From positions 4,481,501 through 4,545,500 of the forward strand of contig NZ_AP023356.1 in assembly GCF_018324205.1 (NCBI RefSeq): a stretch of DNA of 64,000 nt, written 5' to 3'. The DNA is from Actinoplanes ianthinogenes. Its GTDB lineage: Bacteria; Actinomycetota; Actinomycetes; Mycobacteriales; Micromonosporaceae. The notes below the pieces were generated by a model, which worked only from the letters and a program-made list of their open reading frames with translations, was not told where the DNA came from and searched no databases. Each line of letters begins with the position of its first letter. The first letter of the stretch is position 1. Shown one piece after another: positions 8,724 through 19,246 of the stretch. The position numbers and the translations under genes were made by a program.

Positions 8724-8761
8724 GTAACTCTCGAAGCACGTTCGGGTGACAGGGCGGTAAT
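8724..8761 (+). promoter_or_regulatory. GlnR-type box upstream of nitrate reductase
   Basis: The layout is GTAAC-N6-AGCAC-N6-GTGAC-N6-GTAAT. The four 5-mers sit at exact 11-bp steps, the spacing of the actinobacterial GlnR box (a-site GTnAC, b-site near GAAAC). Both a-sites match fully and the b-sites are degenerate. It lies 58 bp before the start of a nitrate-assimilation gene, a well-known GlnR target class. Confidence 0.6.
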
Positions 8762-8818
8762 CGCGGCTTCCTAGCGTGAACATCGAGGACGACACGCTGG
8801 ACGGAAGGAACCCGCTCT

Positions 8819-11800
8819 GTGGGCACCCAGGTGCGTACCGTGTGCGGCTACTGCGGCGTCGGCTGCGGCATGGTGCTGGATGTCGCCCGGGACGCCGACG
8901 GGCGGCGGCGGGTGCTCAGGGCCAGTGGCGACAAGGACCACCCGGCCAACGGCGGCCGGCTCTGCACCAAGGGCGCGACCAGCGCCGACCTGCTCGCGGC
9001 CGGTGGCCGGCTGGGGCACGCGATGGTGCGCGCCGAGCGGGGCGCCGAGCCGCGGAAGCAGAACCTGGACGAGGCGATCGCGGAGACCGCCCGGCGGCTG
9101 CGGGCGATCGTCGACGAGCACGGCCCGGACTCGTTCGCCATGTACGTTTCCGGTCAGATGACGCTGGAGGCGCAGTACCTGGCGAACAAGCTGGTCAAGG
9201 GCTACATCGGGACCAACAACATCGAGTCGAACTCGCGGCTCTGCATGGCCAGCGCCGGCACCGGCTACAAGCTGTCGCTGGGCGCCGACGGGCCGCCCGG
9301 TTCCTACGACGACCTGGATCACGCCGACGTCTTCTTCGTGATCGGCGCGAACATGGCGGACTGCCACCCGATCCTGTTCCTGCGGATGATGGAGCGGGTC
9401 AAGGCCGGGGCCAAGCTGATCGTGGTCGACCCGCGGCGTACCGCCACCGCCGACAAGGCGCACCTCTTCCTCCAGATCAAGCCGGGGACCGACCTGGCGC
9501 TGCTCAACGGCCTGCTGCACCTCGTCGACAAGGACGAGGAGTTCATCGCGGCGCACACCGAGGGCTGGGCGGCGATGCCGGAGCTGCTCGCCGACTACCC
9601 GCCGGCCGCGGTGGCCGAGCTGACCGGGCTGCCCGAGGACGACATCCGGACCGCCGCCGCGTGGATCAGCGGGGCCGCGAACTGGGTCACGCTCTGGACC
9701 ATGGGGCTGAACCAGAGCACCCACGGCACCTGGAACACCAACGCGATCTGCAATCTGCACCTGGCCACCGGCGCGATCTGCCGGACCGGGAGCGGCCCGT
9801 TCTCGCTGACCGGCCAGCCGAACGCGATGGGCGGCCGGGAGATGGGCTACATGGGCCCGGGACTGCCCGGCCAGCGGTCGGTGCTGGTCCCGGCCGACCG
9901 GGAGTTCACCGAGCGGGTCTGGGGGCTGCCCGCCGGCACGCTGCGCACCGAGGTCGGCAAGGGCACCGTCGACATGTTCGAGCAGATGGCGGCCGGGAAG
10001 ATCAAGGCCTGCTGGATCATCTGCACCAACCCGGTCGCCTCGGTCGGCAACCGCAAGACGGTGATCGCCGGCCTGGAGGCCGCCGAACTGGTGATCACCC
10101 AGGACGCCTTCGGCGAGACGGAGACCCATGCGTACGCCGACATCGCGCTGCCGGCCGCGATGTGGTCGGAGTCCGACGGCATCATGATCAACTCCGAGCG
10201 GAACCTGACCCTGGTGCATCCGGTGGTGGACGCTCCCGGCGACGCGCTGCCGGACTGGCTGCTGATCTGCCGGATCGCCGCCGCGATGGGCTTCGCGGAG
10301 GCTTTTTCGTACGGCAGCGCGCCCGAGATCCTCGACGAGATCAAGCGGTTCGCCAACCCACAGACCGGTTACGACCTGCGCGGTGTGTCGTACGAAAGGC
10401 TTGCCGGCGGCCCGGTCCAGTGGCCGGCCGCGCCGGGCGGGCCGGACCGCAACCCGATCCGCTACCGCGAAGCCGACGGCGGTCTGCGGTTCGCCACCGC
10501 GAGCGGGAAGGCGGTCTTCCACCCGCGCCCGCACCTGCCCCCGGCCGAGCTGCCCGACGACGACTTCCCGTTCGTCCTGAACACCGGCCGGTTGCAGCAC
10601 CAGTGGCACACCATGACCAAGACCGGCAAGGTGGCCAAGCTGACCAAGCTCAACCCGGGCCCGTTCGTGGAGATCAACCCGGCCGACGCCCGGGCACACG
10701 GGATCGCCGAGGGCGACCAGGTGGAGATCGAGTCCCGGCGCGGGCGCGCGGTGCTGCCCGCGGTGCTCACCGACCGGGTGATGCCGGGCAATTGCTTCGC
10801 CCCGTTCCACTGGAACGACCTGTTCGGCGAGTACGTCAGCGTCAACGCGGTGACCAGCGACGCGGTCGACCCGCTGAGCTTCCAGCCGGAGCTGAAGGTC
10901 TGCGCCGTGGCGCTGTCGAAGGTGGCCGCACCGGTCACCGAGGCCGCCGTCACGCCGGCTCGGATCCACGACCTGCTCGGCCTGGACCCGCAGCCCCCGG
11001 TGCTGAGCGACGGGCAGCGCCGGTACCTGGCCGGATTCCTGGCCGGGCTGCCACCGGTGCGCCCGGACGCGCCGACGCTGCCGGCCAACGCGCCGTTCGA
11101 CCCGGGCACCGCGATGTGGGTCAACGGGCTGCTGGCCGGGATCTTCCACGCGGCGCCCGTCGTTGCTCCGCCGGCCGCGGCCGGGCCGCGCCTGCAGATT
11201 CTCTGGGCTTCCCAGACCGGCAACGCCGAGGAGTTCGCCCGCGGCCTGGGCTCGCGGCTCGCGGAGACCGGGCGCCAGATTTCGGTACGCGGTATGGACC
11301 GCGCCGTCGACGACCTCCTCGACCCGGACGCCGACCTCCTGGTGGTGACCAGCACGTTCGGCGACGGCGACGCCCCGGACAACGGCGCCGAGTTCTGGCG
11401 GTCGATCGCCGGCGACGGCGCACCCCGGCTGGACGGGCGCAGGTTCGCGGTGCTGGCCTTCGGTGACTCGAACTACGACGACTTCTGCGGACACGGCCGC
11501 CGCCTCGACGAACGCCTCGCCGAGCTGGGCGCCGAACGCCTCGCCCCGCGCGCCGACTGCGAGCCGGACTTCGAGGACACCGCCGGCCGGTGGCTCGACT
11601 CGGTCGTCACGGCGCTGACCGCCCCGCCCCGGGTCGCGCCCACCAAGGCCGCCCCGCTGAAGTCCGCCCTGGTCGGGAACCGCCTGCTCAGCAAGCCCGG
11701 CTCGGCCAAGGAGGTGCGCCGATTCACCTTCCACACCGGCGGCCTGCTGGACTACCAGGCCGGCGACGCGCTCGGCGTGTGGCCGGTGAACGGTCCGGAG

Positions 11801-12754
11801 CTGGTCGACGAGTGGCTGTCGGTGACCGGTCTGGCCGCGGACACCGCCGTGGAGCTGGACCGGGTCGGGATGGTCCCGCTGTCCGAGGCGCTCACCCGGC
11901 ACCTGGACATCACGAAGATCACCACGGACCTGCTCCGGTTCACCGCCGAGCGGGGCGGGGACGGGCAGCTCAAGACCCTGCTCCGGCCGGACAACAAGGG
12001 CGAGCTGGCGAAGTGGACGTGGGGCCGGCAAGCCGTCGACCTGATCGCCGAGCAGGGCGTACGGGCCTCCGCGCAGGAGTGGGCCGGGGTGCTCAAACGC
12101 CTGCAACCCCGCCTCTACTCGATCAGCTCGACCCCGCTGGTCGACCCGGACCAGGTGAGCCTGACCGTGTCGGTGGTCCGGTTCGACAGCCTGCTCGGGC
12201 GGCCGCGCAAGGGAGTCTGCTCGACCCACCTGGCCGACGCCCTGGACGACATCGAGGTGCCGCTCTTCGTGCAGAAGGCGCCGCACTTCCGCCCACCGGC
12301 CGACCCGGCCACACCGATGATCATGGTGGGGCCGGGTACCGGGGTGGCGCCGTTCCTCGGCTTCCTCCAGGAGCGTCAGGCACTCGGCGCGCCCGGGGCG
12401 AACTGGCTGTTCTTCGGCGAGCAGCGGCGGGAGACCGACTTCTACTACCGCGAGGAGCTGGCGGCGCTCTCCGCGGCCGGCACCCTGACCCGGCTCGACC
12501 TGGCGTTCTCCCGGGACCAGCGGGCCAAGGTGTACGTGCAGGACCGGATGCGGGAGCAGGGCGCGCAACTGTGGGCGTGGCTGGAGGACGGCGCGCACTT
12601 CTACGTCTGCGGCGACGCCAGCCGGATGGCCAAGGACGTGGACCGGGCGTTGCACGAGATCGCGGTCAACCACGGGCGGCTGTCACCGGAGGCGGCGACG
12701 GCGTACCTGAAGCAACTGGCCGCCGACAAGCGCTACGTCCGCGACGTCTACTGA
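8819..12754 (+). CDS. Assimilatory nitrate reductase fused to flavodoxin/NADPH-reductase domains
   Basis: A 1311-residue fusion. Residues 1-700 are a molybdopterin oxidoreductase of the NasA/NapA type: [4Fe-4S] cysteines C9, C12, C16, C49; the molybdenum-ligand segment SRLCMASAGTG near 142; and a C-terminal molybdopterin dinucleotide-binding beta-barrel. Residues 785-935 are a flavodoxin domain (WASQTGNAEEFARGL, STFGDGDAPDN). Residues 940-1311 are a CPR/CysJ-like FAD/NADPH module (RLYSISSTP near 1098, GPGTGVAPFLGFLQER near 1172, C-terminal YVRDVY). The enzyme should pass electrons from NADPH through FAD and FMN to molybdenum and reduce nitrate to nitrite in one polypeptide. The GTG start has GGAAGG 10 bp upstream. 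No nitrite reductase is present in the window. Confidence 0.92.
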   Translation: MGTQVRTVCGYCGVGCGMVLDVARDADGRRRVLRASGDKDHPANGGRLCTKGATSADLLAAGGRLGHAMVRAERGAEPRKQNLDEAIAETARRLRAIVDEHGPDSFAMYVSGQMTLEAQYLANKLVKGYIGTNNIESNSRLCMASAGTGYKLSLGADGPPGSYDDLDHADVFFVIGANMADCHPILFLRMMERVKAGAKLIVVDPRRTATADKAHLFLQIKPGTDLALLNGLLHLVDKDEEFIAAHTEGWAAMPELLADYPPAAVAELTGLPEDDIRTAAAWISGAANWVTLWTMGLNQSTHGTWNTNAICNLHLATGAICRTGSGPFSLTGQPNAMGGREMGYMGPGLPGQRSVLVPADREFTERVWGLPAGTLRTEVGKGTVDMFEQMAAGKIKACWIICTNPVASVGNRKTVIAGLEAAELVITQDAFGETETHAYADIALPAAMWSESDGIMINSERNLTLVHPVVDAPGDALPDWLLICRIAAAMGFAEAFSYGSAPEILDEIKRFANPQTGYDLRGVSYERLAGGPVQWPAAPGGPDRNPIRYREADGGLRFATASGKAVFHPRPHLPPAELPDDDFPFVLNTGRLQHQWHTMTKTGKVAKLTKLNPGPFVEINPADARAHGIAEGDQVEIESRRGRAVLPAVLTDRVMPGNCFAPFHWNDLFGEYVSVNAVTSDAVDPLSFQPELKVCAVALSKVAAPVTEAAVTPARIHDLLGLDPQPPVLSDGQRRYLAGFLAGLPPVRPDAPTLPANAPFDPGTAMWVNGLLAGIFHAAPVVAPPAAAGPRLQILWASQTGNAEEFARGLGSRLAETGRQISVRGMDRAVDDLLDPDADLLVVTSTFGDGDAPDNGAEFWRSIAGDGAPRLDGRRFAVLAFGDSNYDDFCGHGRRLDERLAELGAERLAPRADCEPDFEDTAGRWLDSVVTALTAPPRVAPTKAAPLKSALVGNRLLSKPGSAKEVRRFTFHTGGLLDYQAGDALGVWPVNGPELVDEWLSVTGLAADTAVELDRVGMVPLSEALTRHLDITKITTDLLRFTAERGGDGQLKTLLRPDNKGELAKWTWGRQAVDLIAEQGVRASAQEWAGVLKRLQPRLYSISSTPLVDPDQVSLTVSVVRFDSLLGRPRKGVCSTHLADALDDIEVPLFVQKAPHFRPPADPATPMIMVGPGTGVAPFLGFLQERQALGAPGANWLFFGEQRRETDFYYREELAALSAAGTLTRLDLAFSRDQRAKVYVQDRMREQGAQLWAWLEDGAHFYVCGDASRMAKDVDRALHEIAVNHGRLSPEAATAYLKQLAADKRYVRDVY

Positions 12755-12830
12755 CCGCTTCGCGCGTGGCCGAGCTGCGGCTCAGCGGTGAGCGGATCAT
12801 CCGGTCTGCGGCCCGCGTCGTGCGCACCGG

Positions 12831-14006
12831 TCACCAGATCTCCCGGACCTCGCAGGAGAACACCGCCGTGGTCTCCGGCCGCACCCGGCACACGTCGTTG
12901 TCCGGTCCACCGTCGACAAGACTGGACGCGCCCGCGGTGATGATGGCGTCGTCGCCCGCTCCGCCGTAGATCTTGTCGCTGCCGTCCACTCCGTCGAGTT
13001 CGTCGTCGCCGCCACCACCGACGATGACGTCGTTGCCGTAGTAGCCCTCGAGGTGGTTCGCGGTTTCGTTGCCGGTCAGGCGGTCGTCACCCGGTCCGCT
13101 GATGATGTCCTCGACGTCGGCGCCGACGGTGTCGCGCTCCCCGGGCAGCCCGTCGTCGCCGGAGGAGCCGTCCAGATCGACCGTGATCGACTTGGCGTAG
13201 GCGAAGTAGTCCAACCGATCCCGGCCCGGGCCGCCGAGCAGCACGTCGGCTGCCGCGCCTCGATCGTTCTCGTCGCCTTGCAGCGCATCGTCGCCCGCCC
13301 CACCGTCGAGGCGGTCCCGGCCGGCCTGGCCGGCGAGCCAGTCGGAGCCGTCGTCGCCGTAGATCTGGTCGTCACCGGCGCCGCCGACCAGTTCGTCGTC
13401 GCCCTTGCCGCCGTGGATCACGTCGTTGCCGGGACGGATCGGGTGGTTGGCGCAATCGCTGTCACCGAGAACCAGGTCGTTGCCGTCGCCGGCCGAGATG
13501 TAGTCGGAGCCGTCGTCCGCGAAGATCTCGTCGTTGCCGCCCCGGCCGTAGATCCGGTCGTTGCCACCGCGCGGCTCGCAGGTGTCGTCGCTGCGGAACA
13601 TGTCGGCCTTGGGACCGCCGACGAGCGTGTCACTACCGGTACCGCCGTACGCCTCCATCCGCAGATCGCTGTTGTTGACGACGGAGTCGTTCCGGTCGTA
13701 GACCTTGATGTACAGCGATCGGGCCGGCTTCTTGGTCTTGCAGCGCACCTTGGTCTTGTCGCCCTTGACCCGCTTGCAGCCCTTGCCCGGGTTGATGGTC
13801 ACCCGGTCGTCGATGACGACGTAACGCCCGGCCCGGGTGATCACCACCTGGTTCCGGTCGCCGGAGTCCGCCCGGAAGGTGACCCGGCTGGTGCCGGCGT
13901 AGGCGTCGCCCCCGGTCAGCGCCATGGCGGGGGTGGCCACCGCGCCCGAGGCGACGATGGCGAGAAGTGTGAGACCGACTCCTGCCGGCCAGTGGTTTCG
14001 TAGCAT
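12831..14006 (-). CDS. Secreted RTX-type calcium-binding protein (paralogue 1)
   Basis: A 391-residue protein with a signal peptide (ending near TPAMA), then a basic module containing NQVVITRAGRYVVIDD and GKGCKRVKGDKTKVRCKT. A long run of RTX nonapeptides follows (GGNDRIYGR, GGAGDDQIYG, GGAGDDALQG). RTX repeats form a calcium-bound beta-roll outside the cell. No catalytic domain is visible, so it may be structural or a binding protein. Paralogues sit at 19247-20275 and 34328-35698. GGGGGAAG precedes the ATG, and a TAAGAT -10 candidate lies at 14040-14045. Convergent with nitrate reductase. Confidence 0.88.
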   Translation of the reverse strand: MLRNHWPAGVGLTLLAIVASGAVATPAMALTGGDAYAGTSRVTFRADSGDRNQVVITRAGRYVVIDDRVTINPGKGCKRVKGDKTKVRCKTKKPARSLYIKVYDRNDSVVNNSDLRMEAYGGTGSDTLVGGPKADMFRSDDTCEPRGGNDRIYGRGGNDEIFADDGSDYISAGDGNDLVLGDSDCANHPIRPGNDVIHGGKGDDELVGGAGDDQIYGDDGSDWLAGQAGRDRLDGGAGDDALQGDENDRGAAADVLLGGPGRDRLDYFAYAKSITVDLDGSSGDDGLPGERDTVGADVEDIISGPGDDRLTGNETANHLEGYYGNDVIVGGGGDDELDGVDGSDKIYGGAGDDAIITAGASSLVDGGPDNDVCRVRPETTAVFSCEVREIW

Positions 14007-14411
14007 CGAATGCTTCCCCCGATGTAGCGATCGCGGCGCATCTTAAGGAGAAGGTGATCTTGAGCGATAGACGGGCCGCGCTTCAGTGTGACGACCGTCA
14101 CAGGACGGGCGAGCAACGGATTGCGGGGGGCGGGACCACACCCTTACGTACGCGAGAAATTGGCCGCGGAGCGGAAGGGAAATGGCGGCCCGGACCGTCG
14201 GCATGGCCTTTTTTGAATTCATTCCTGAGGTCGGCAGAGCATTCTGCCGACCCTAGCAGCGTTTACATATCCGCAGCTCAGAACACTTTTAGGAATTGCT
14301 TAAGGCGGGTTGACCGCCCTCCCACTAATGCATATCGTCCTGATCGCGCCGAGGCGGCCATCCCCATTCCCCCGTCTTCGCCTCGCCGCGAATCGGAGCG
14401 AAAGGACGACG
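14007..14411. other. Divergent intergenic region between RTX protein and pectate lyase
   Basis: About 400 bp without a credible gene; the ORFs here lack the codon bias of neighbours. It contains the TAAGAT element for the leftward gene, a relatively A/T-rich stretch (14205-14310) likely to hold the pectate lyase promoter, and the hairpin at 14229-14252. Confidence 0.6.
14229..14252. promoter_or_regulatory. Perfect hairpin/operator upstream of pectate lyase
   Basis: GGTCGGCAGA and TCTGCCGACC form a perfect 10-bp inverted repeat around GCAT. No U-tract follows on either strand, so it is not a normal terminator. Either an operator for a dimeric regulator of the pectate lyase or an RNA structure in a long 5' leader. 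Confidence 0.4.
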
Positions 14412-16019
14412 ATGAACCACGCGAAGAAGCCGGATCCCCGGAAGCGGAAAGTGATTCTCGCGGCCGGAATGGCGGCAGTCGTGGCCGGCCTCGGCACCGT
14501 GGCGGGGGTGTCCTTCGCGGACGCCGACGCCGCGAACCCGGCCGGATTCTCGGACGATTTCGGAGACGGTGACACGGCCGGCTGGAGCAAGTCGGGTGGC
14601 ACCTGGTCGGTCACCGACGGCGAGCTCCGGCAGTCGAAGAGTGGCGCGACACTGGCCCGGGAGTTCGCGGGTTCGACCGACTGGACGGACTACACCGTGC
14701 AGGCCAAGGTCGACCCGCTCGCGGTGGCGACCGGCGGTTACGCCGGGATCGTGGCCCGGGCGACCAGCTCCACCAGCTTCTACCGCCTGGCACTGACCGG
14801 CGGGAACAAGGTCCGCCTGGAGTCGGTGAAGTCGGGCACGGCCACCGTGCTCAGCGAGGCGGCCGTCACGGTGACCGCCGGCGCCTCCTACACCCTGGGA
14901 CTGACGGTCAGCGGGACCACGCTGAGCGGCTCGGTCAACGGCGCCACGATCGTGACCGGCACGGCGAGCACCAGCGGCAGGGGCCGGATCGGACTGCTGA
15001 CCTATGACGCCACCGCAGCGTTCGACGACGTGGTGGTGACCACCAGCGGGACCGCCCCGACGACGTCCCCGACCGCTACCGCTACCGCGAGCCCGACGGC
15101 GACGGCGACGGCGAGTCCGACCGCCACCACCGGCGGGAAGTTCGAGAGCAGCCCGATCGGCTTCGGCGCGGGCACCACCGGCGGCGCCGGCGGCGAGACC
15201 GTCGCCATCACCTCGCTCGCCCAGCTGATCACCGAGGCCGCCTCGGACGGCCCGAAGGTCCTCCAGCTCTCCAGCGTCCTCAAGGGCAGCGGCTCGGACC
15301 AGGTCGTCGTCTCCTCGGACAAGACGATCGTGGGGGTCGGCGCGAACGCCGGCCTGACCGGCGCGGGCATCTCCATCAAGAAGGCCAGCAACGTCATCAT
15401 CCGGAACCTGAAGATCTCGTTCGCGCTGGCGCCGGTCGACCTGATCGCCGCGCAGAAGTCGGATCACATCTGGATCGACCACAACGAGCTGTTCAACGAC
15501 ACCACGCACGACAAGGACTTCTACGACGGCATGGTGGACCTGACGCACGCCACCGACTTCGTCACGGTCTCCTGGAACCACCTGCACGACCACCACAAGG
15601 GCTCGCTGATCGGCCACTCGGACAGCAACGCGGCCGAGGACACCGGCCACCTGCGGATCACCTACGGCCACAACTGGTTCGACAACGTGGCGTCCCGCCT
15701 GCCGCGGGTCCGGTTCGGCACCGTGCACCTGTACGACAACCTGTTCAGCAACGCCGAGACCAGCGGCATCCACTGCCTGATGAACGCGCAGTGCCTGGTC
15801 CAGAACAACGTGTTCGTGAACGTCAAGCTGCCGGTCTGGACCACTGAGGACTCCGACGAGGACGGCTTCGCGGTCATCTCCGGCAACGACTTCGGCGGCC
15901 AGGCCCCGGTGATCACCCAGACCGGCACGTTCACCGCCGCGCCGTACGCGGTCACCCTGGAGCCCGCCTCGTCGGTCTCCGCCCTGGTCAAGGCCGGTGC
16001 CGGCACCGGCAGGATCTGA
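14412..16019 (+). CDS. Secreted pectate lyase (PL1) with N-terminal carbohydrate-binding-like domain
   Basis: A 535-residue exported protein. A lysine-rich signal peptide is followed by a jelly-roll domain at about residues 45-215 (FSDDFGDGDTAGWSKSGGTW, resembling LamG/3-keto-disaccharide-hydrolase folds). A TATATASPT-rich linker leads to a PL1 right-handed beta-helix. PL1 hallmarks are visible: HIWIDHNEL, DGMVDLTHATDFVTVSWN, HHKGSLIGHSD, and ASRLPRVRFGTVHLYDNLF with the catalytic-region arginines. The enzyme should cleave polygalacturonate by calcium-dependent beta-elimination outside the cell. The start is set by AAAGGA 5 bp before the ATG; the frame extends upstream without supporting signals. 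Confidence 0.92.
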   Translation: MNHAKKPDPRKRKVILAAGMAAVVAGLGTVAGVSFADADAANPAGFSDDFGDGDTAGWSKSGGTWSVTDGELRQSKSGATLAREFAGSTDWTDYTVQAKVDPLAVATGGYAGIVARATSSTSFYRLALTGGNKVRLESVKSGTATVLSEAAVTVTAGASYTLGLTVSGTTLSGSVNGATIVTGTASTSGRGRIGLLTYDATAAFDDVVVTTSGTAPTTSPTATATASPTATATASPTATTGGKFESSPIGFGAGTTGGAGGETVAITSLAQLITEAASDGPKVLQLSSVLKGSGSDQVVVSSDKTIVGVGANAGLTGAGISIKKASNVIIRNLKISFALAPVDLIAAQKSDHIWIDHNELFNDTTHDKDFYDGMVDLTHATDFVTVSWNHLHDHHKGSLIGHSDSNAAEDTGHLRITYGHNWFDNVASRLPRVRFGTVHLYDNLFSNAETSGIHCLMNAQCLVQNNVFVNVKLPVWTTEDSDEDGFAVISGNDFGGQAPVITQTGTFTAAPYAVTLEPASSVSALVKAGAGTGRI

Positions 16020-16052
16020 GGCACCCCGGCGACCCGGCTCGCGCACCAGATG

Positions 16053-16075
16053 TTTTCTTGACTGATTCCAGAAAA
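16053..16075. promoter_or_regulatory. Inverted repeat in katG promoter region
   Basis: TTTTCT-N11-AGAAAA forms a 6-bp-arm inverted repeat that contains TTGACT (16058-16063), a plausible -35. It sits 51 bp before the katG start. It may be a binding site for a peroxide-responsive repressor (Fur/PerR type); no such regulator gene is next to katG here. Confidence 0.4.
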
Positions 16076-16125
16076 GGGACCAGACTCGTCGGCGCATCCG
16101 CCTGATCACCGTCTCTGGAGGACCT

Positions 16126-18327
<2,202 letters not shown>

Positions 18328-18340
18328 TCCGGCAGTGACA

Positions 18341-18376
18341 CAGAAGCGGGGCGCCCGGCCGGGCGCCCCGCTTCTG
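18341..18376. terminator. Bidirectional terminator after katG
   Basis: A perfect 36-bp palindrome with arm CAGAAGCGGGGCGCCC around GGCC lies between the convergent katG and the secreted-protein gene. There is no real U-tract on either side, as is common in high-GC actinobacteria. Confidence 0.8.
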
Positions 18377-18389
18377 TTCGTGCCCGGTG

Positions 18390-19133
18390 TTACTTGACCT
18401 TCACGGCGTCCGTGGCGCTTGCGGTGTTCCGCGTGCCGGTGCCCGCGTAGACGACCTTCCAGGTGCCGGTCCTGGTGGCGGTGAACTTCTTGCTGAAAGC
18501 GCCCTTGGCGTTGGTGACCGCGGTGCCCTTGTAGGCCCAGGTGGTCTTGCCGGCCGGCTTGAAGTAAATCTTGACCGAGGTCTTCGCCAGCAGCTTGCCG
18601 TCGGACTTCAGCACGCCGGCCGCGGTCAGCTTCTTGCCCTTGACGACCGGCTCGGGAGCGGCGTTCAGGGTGACCTTCGACGGCCGCTTGAGCGAGATGG
18701 CCTTGGTGATCACGTTGGTGAACTCGGCGTCACCGGAGGTGGGCACCAGCGCGCCGTAGACCTTGGCGGTGAACTTGCCGGCCTTGTACCTGCCGCACAG
18801 CTTCACGGTGCCCTGGTAGGTGTTCGTCGAGCCGACCCGCTTGAACGCCAGGCCGTCCCGCGGCTTGCTGGAGTTGCCCGGCTCGTAGATGTCGACGCCG
18901 ACGCCGGCGAACGAGTAACCCGTGGCAGGCATGGCCTTGTTCAGCTTGGCGGTGAAGGTGACGGCGCCGGTGCAGCCGGCCTTGGAGCTCAGCACGACGA
19001 CGCTCTTGCTCACCGAGACCGAGGTGACCTTGATGTCGGTGGCGGCCTGGGCGGGCGTGGAGGCGATCAGCAGGCCCGCGGCGGGCGCGAGGGCGAGGGC
19101 GGCGGCGAAGGCACGAAGGCGTCCGGAAAGCAT
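18390..19133 (-). CDS. Secreted Ig-like-fold protein of unknown function
   Basis: A 247-residue exported protein with a clear signal peptide (cleaved near STPAQA). Two beta-rich halves follow: one with two cysteines likely to pair (KAGCTG, KLCGRY) and a C-terminal domain like bacterial surface Ig-like repeats (VKIYFKPAGKTTWAYKGTA, GTWKVVYAGTG). No catalytic motif seen. Convergent with katG and separated from it by the shared terminator. Confidence 0.8.
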   Translation of the reverse strand: MLSGRLRAFAAALALAPAAGLLIASTPAQAATDIKVTSVSVSKSVVVLSSKAGCTGAVTFTAKLNKAMPATGYSFAGVGVDIYEPGNSSKPRDGLAFKRVGSTNTYQGTVKLCGRYKAGKFTAKVYGALVPTSGDAEFTNVITKAISLKRPSKVTLNAAPEPVVKGKKLTAAGVLKSDGKLLAKTSVKIYFKPAGKTTWAYKGTAVTNAKGAFSKKFTATRTGTWKVVYAGTGTRNTASATDAVKVK

Positions 19134-19191
19134 GATCGAGAGTGTAGGACGGTACCGTTACGGCGTCACGTCCGGGATCGATGAACGTCCC

Positions 19192-19229
19192 GCAAACAAA
19201 AAGGAGCCACCCCGGGCGGGGTGGCTCCT
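19192..19229 (-). terminator. Intrinsic terminator of RTX paralogue 2
   Basis: AGGAGCCACCCCG / CGGGGTGGCTCCT forms a long stem and on the minus strand is followed by TTTTTGTTTG. This is the only hairpin in the window with a textbook U-tract. It lies just downstream of the RTX gene. Confidence 0.9.
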
Positions 19230-19246
19230 GAGCATGGGCGGCGGAC

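Noticed and set aside
8771..12673. 1300-codon open frame antisense to the nitrate reductase
   Set aside because: Low-complexity Arg/Gly/Val/His sequence with no domain; a by-product of high G+C and codon bias on the true strand.
13053..14003. Valine-rich 316-codon frame opposite RTX paralogue 1
   Set aside because: Mirror image of the RTX repeats; no start signal. The same applies to 34316-35791 opposite paralogue 3.
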